Assembly (NCBI GenBank): GCA_023399455.1
Contig: JAEWPN010000039.1
Coordinates: 1 to 64,000, forward strand
Direction of reading: 5' to 3'
DNA from: Bacillota bacterium
GTDB lineage: Bacteria > Bacillota > Clostridia > Lachnospirales > Lachnospiraceae
Length of the DNA: 64,000 bases
Position 1 is the stretch's first letter, and each line of letters begins with the position of its first letter. The notes beneath the pieces were generated by a model. That model had not been told where the DNA came from, made no database searches, and saw nothing but the letters and a program-made list of their open reading frames with translations. Below, one piece after another: positions 61,540-64,000 of the stretch. The translations under genes were made by a program, and so were the position numbers.

Positions 61540-63143
61540 GAATTATGATACTTGACGACGAGTATATCATTTTAGACGGGCTGTCCTCCTTTCCATGGGA
61601 AGCTTTCGGATGTACACTAACAGCCGCTGCAAGAAATGGAAATGAAGGGATGGAGAAGCTTCGGGAAGCAGCACCGGATATCATATTAAGCGATATCAAG
61701 ATGCCGGGAATGGACGGATTGGAATTTTCCTCCAAAGCAAAAGAAATGTTTCCGGAGGTAACGATTATTCTTCTGACCGGATACGATAGCTTTGAGTTCG
61801 CCAAACAAGCGATTAGCACCGGGGTGAAGGAATATTTACTTAAACCCATCGACTACGATGTAATGAAACATACGATCGATAAAATTGCGGCAGAGGTAAG
61901 AGAGAATAAAAGACAAAATGATTATTTTCAAAACTTGAAAAGACACTTTAATAACTCGCTTCCTCTTTTAAGGGCACATTTCGTTTCCAATCTGCTTCAT
62001 GGCAGGTTTCAGGGACGGAATGAGTTAAAGGCGCAGGAAAATTCTTTAAACATGAAGATCGATAAGTTTTTGGTTGCAGTGGGGAAAAAGGTAATAGGAG
62101 CGAAACGAATAGAAGAATGCGATAAGTGGATCGAAGAATTTGCTTATATCAATATATTTGAAGAAATCTTTGAGCGCTTTCATATCCGTGTGTTGAGCGA
62201 TTACAGTATGGCGACGCTGGAATACAATTTCATTTTGCTGTTCAATCCGCAGGACAGGGAGGACGAATGTATTGACATGGCGCTAAAGGCTTGCAAAAAG
62301 ATACAGGAGGAAGTGAAAAAATATTGCGGTGAGGTAATGAATTTCGGAATAAGTAATATATCACAGGATTGCTATGATGCCAGCAACCAGTACCGTAAGG
62401 CTCAGGAGGCATGCAGACAGTGCGTATATCTTGGAAACGATGTAATCTTGAAATATCAGGACATTCATTTTAAAAGCCGAAAGGAATTTAATATTACTAC
62501 CGGAGAAAAGAGTCATCTCATGATGACGCTTTTTCAAGGGGAATTCCCTAAAGTGGAGGTAGAGCTCAAAGCGATTTTTGAAAAGACGGAATCGGATATC
62601 GGCAACAAGAAATTTTCCGCTATGGATTTACTGTTAAGCTGCATGAAATTTCCATACACCTGTGCGGTACAGAGCGATGTCAGTGACAAAGACTGGGATG
62701 TTTCGATTCTGCAGGATTCAATCGGTAAGATTGCGGAATGTAAAGATGTAGAGGAAATAGAAAGCTGCCTTCTGAGGAACTTTTCGACGCTTATCAAGTT
62801 AAATACGGAAAATGCGGACGAAAGAAATAAAATGCTGGTACAAAATATATTGAGCCATATCGAAAGCAATTATGCAAGTGATTTATCCATGGAAGAACTG
62901 ACCGAACGGTTTCATGTGAGCAGGACCTATATCAGCCGGCTTTTGAAGAAGTATGCGGGTAAGAGCTTTCTGGAATATTTAACAGATGTGCGGTTTAAAA
63001 ATGTGGAGTGCTTTATGGCAGAGAATAAGTATAAGCAATATGAAATTGCTGAAATGGTAGGATATCGGGATTTCAGCTATTACATAAAAGTATTTAAACG
63101 CCGATATGGAATCACACCTAATGAATATAAAAAACATGTTTAA
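61530..63143 (+). CDS. YesN-type response regulator with AraC DNA-binding domain
   Basis: 537 residues. Receiver 1-120: LDDEYIILDGL, phospho-Asp in DIILSDIKMPGMDG, TGYDSFEFAKQAI and Lys in YLLKPIDYD. A long helical middle (about 125-420) is typical of the class. C-terminal AraC helix-turn-helix pair: MEELTERFHVSRTYISRLLKKYAGKSFLEYL and YEIAEMVGYRDFSYYIKVFKRRYGITPNEYK. Expected to activate the downstream sugar transporter. Ribosome site AAGAAGGAG. Confidence 0.94.
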   Translation: MELRIMILDDEYIILDGLSSFPWEAFGCTLTAAARNGNEGMEKLREAAPDIILSDIKMPGMDGLEFSSKAKEMFPEVTIILLTGYDSFEFAKQAISTGVKEYLLKPIDYDVMKHTIDKIAAEVRENKRQNDYFQNLKRHFNNSLPLLRAHFVSNLLHGRFQGRNELKAQENSLNMKIDKFLVAVGKKVIGAKRIEECDKWIEEFAYINIFEEIFERFHIRVLSDYSMATLEYNFILLFNPQDREDECIDMALKACKKIQEEVKKYCGEVMNFGISNISQDCYDASNQYRKAQEACRQCVYLGNDVILKYQDIHFKSRKEFNITTGEKSHLMMTLFQGEFPKVEVELKAIFEKTESDIGNKKFSAMDLLLSCMKFPYTCAVQSDVSDKDWDVSILQDSIGKIAECKDVEEIESCLLRNFSTLIKLNTENADERNKMLVQNILSHIESNYASDLSMEELTERFHVSRTYISRLLKKYAGKSFLEYLTDVRFKNVECFMAENKYKQYEIAEMVGYRDFSYYIKVFKRRYGITPNEYKKHV

Positions 63144-63155
63144 TTTGAAAGTAGG

Positions 63156-63212
63156 ATACCATCGTTTGACAAGGTCACACACGGCATGTAAGACCTTGTC
63201 AAACGATGGTAT
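63156..63212 (+). terminator. Exact 21 bp inverted repeat after the response regulator gene
   Basis: The arms at 63156-63176 and 63192-63212 are exact reverse complements (21 of 21), with a 15 nt loop; the right arm ends in GGTAT followed by TTGTG. The stem is very strong but the T-run is poor, so termination is likely but another role (protein site or RNA processing) is possible. Confidence 0.6.
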
Positions 63213-63269
63213 TTGTGTTCAAAACAACTAAGTTGTGCACAAATGTCCTATTTTGCACCGTATTTTGGA

Positions 63270-63298
63270 TTGAGAGTAAAGAAAGTGTAAGCTAAAAT
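63270..63298 (+). promoter_or_regulatory. Promoter of the sugar-binding protein gene
   Basis: TTGAGA (63270-63275), 17 bp, TAAAAT (63293-63298), about 35 nt before the start codon. Confidence 0.65.
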
Positions 63299-63334
63299 AA
63301 AGCTGCTAACAAAGAAAAACAAGGAGGATATAAA

Positions 63335-64000
63335 ATGATGAAAAAGGTATTAGCATGGGTACTTACGGCAGCTATGACAGCGACAATGCTTATAGGATGC
63401 GGAAGTACGGGCGGACAAAACGCTACAGGCAGTGAGACCGCAAAGACGGGTGAAGTTGCTTCTCCAGAAGAAACCCAGGCAGGGGAGAGAACTAAAATAA
63501 CGGCACTGTTTCGTGGAAGTGAATCGGGTGAGCAGTATATGATATTCGATTATTTGCTTTCTAATTATTGTGAAGAAAATGGTCTGGAATATGAAATCGA
63601 ACTGGTGAATTCCGATGCGGATTATGTAACAAAATTACAGTTGTATATTAATTCCAATACACTTCCCGACATCTTTGGATGCGCAAACGGTTCTTTATCC
63701 GCCGCATGTAAGGATATCGATGCGCTGGTAGATATCGGAGCCGAACTGGATAGAAATGGCTATGCGGATAAGATGAACGGAGCGGTTGTCGATTTCCTGA
63801 CGGATGCGGAGGATGGAAAGCAATATTTATTCCCTCAGGGACTTTACTGCGAATACTTTATGTACCGCAAAGATTTATTTGAAGCAGCAGGCATTGAAAA
63901 TCCGCCTACCACATGGAAAGAGTTCGAAGCGGCTTGTGAGAAATTATCTGGAATCGGAGAGATTCCGGTTCTGGTGGCAGGTTCAGAAAATTGGTGCCTG
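63335..64000 (+). CDS. ABC transporter substrate-binding lipoprotein (3' truncated by window)
   Basis: 222 codons open to the window end. Lipobox MLIGC with Cys near residue 22, Thr/Glu-rich linker, then ITALFRGSESGEQYMIFDYLL and CEYFMYRKDLFEAAGIENPPTTWKEF, typical of family 1 sugar-binding proteins. Strong ribosome site AAGGAGGATATAAA. Preceded by its own promoter and by a YesM/YesN pair, so it probably starts a sugar transporter operon that continues beyond the window. Substrate unknown. Confidence 0.9.
   Translation, partial: MMKKVLAWVLTAAMTATMLIGCGSTGGQNATGSETAKTGEVASPEETQAGERTKITALFRGSESGEQYMIFDYLLSNYCEENGLEYEIELVNSDADYVTKLQLYINSNTLPDIFGCANGSLSAACKDIDALVDIGAELDRNGYADKMNGAVVDFLTDAEDGKQYLFPQGLYCEYFMYRKDLFEAAGIENPPTTWKEFEAACEKLSGIGEIPVLVAGSENWCL

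Noticed and set aside
1-64000. Prophage, insertion sequence, CRISPR or integron features
   Set aside because: No transposase, integrase, phage structural gene, terminal inverted repeat pair or regularly spaced repeat was seen.

Overview
The window looks like chromosomal DNA from a low-to-mid GC Gram-positive anaerobe of the class Clostridia, most likely a Lachnospiraceae-type gut bacterium. This is an inference from gene content: strong GGAGG ribosome sites nearly everywhere, sugar ABC cassettes without their own ATPase, YesM/YesN-type two-component systems, aldo/keto reductases with ferredoxin-like tails, QueH, FeoA/FeoB, and a single-chain PurL. No rRNA, phage, insertion sequence or CRISPR array was seen. 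There are three tRNA genes.

Region 1 (1-14293) is an amino-sugar/glycan locus. The end of a ROK sugar kinase gene and nagB lie beside a long co-directional run behind one good sigma-A promoter: a GH20-type hexosaminidase, a sugar ABC transporter (binding lipoprotein and two permeases), a TIM-barrel glycosidase-like protein, a double GNAT acetyltransferase, a DUF4127 protein, a PHP-domain protein, NanE, a CE2-like SGNH esterase and a MATE exporter. NagB and NanE fix the sugar type (GlcNAc/ManNAc phosphates). The DUF4127, PHP, GNAT and GHL members have no known place in that pathway and are the best candidates for unknown biochemistry.

Region 2 (14407-25420) is an accessory stretch. An OmpR-type two-component system converges on an ABC exporter plus secreted serine hydrolase operon, which looks like a peptide-antibiotic or envelope-stress module. 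It is followed by a frameshifted cold-shock gene that keeps its promoter, leader hairpin and terminator, a phosphoesterase, a 49-residue DUF3006-like protein, an ArsR-MATE operon with a near-perfect palindromic operator, and tRNA-Trp.

Region 3 (25496-38974) holds a maltodextrin locus (a LacI regulator divergent from malQ, a MalEFG-type transporter and a lipoprotein alpha-amylase), a HAD phosphatase, VanZ, a large 756-residue protein with a degenerate cyclic-nucleotide-binding domain, a divergent unrecognised gene and a TetR regulator.

Region 4 (39014-50490) is housekeeping: purL, carAB, queH, argS, tRNA-Val and tRNA-Met, with clear promoters and terminators.

Region 5 (50718-64000) has feoAB beside an operator-like inverted repeat and the wreck of a DtxR-type regulator gene. 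A MerR regulator with a serine hydrolase follows, then a C39-like cysteine peptidase, two Fe-S aldo/keto reductases flanking a protein made of two tandem repeats, and a remnant of a monooxygenase-like gene. The window ends in a YesM/YesN two-component system followed by a sugar-binding lipoprotein gene that runs off the end.
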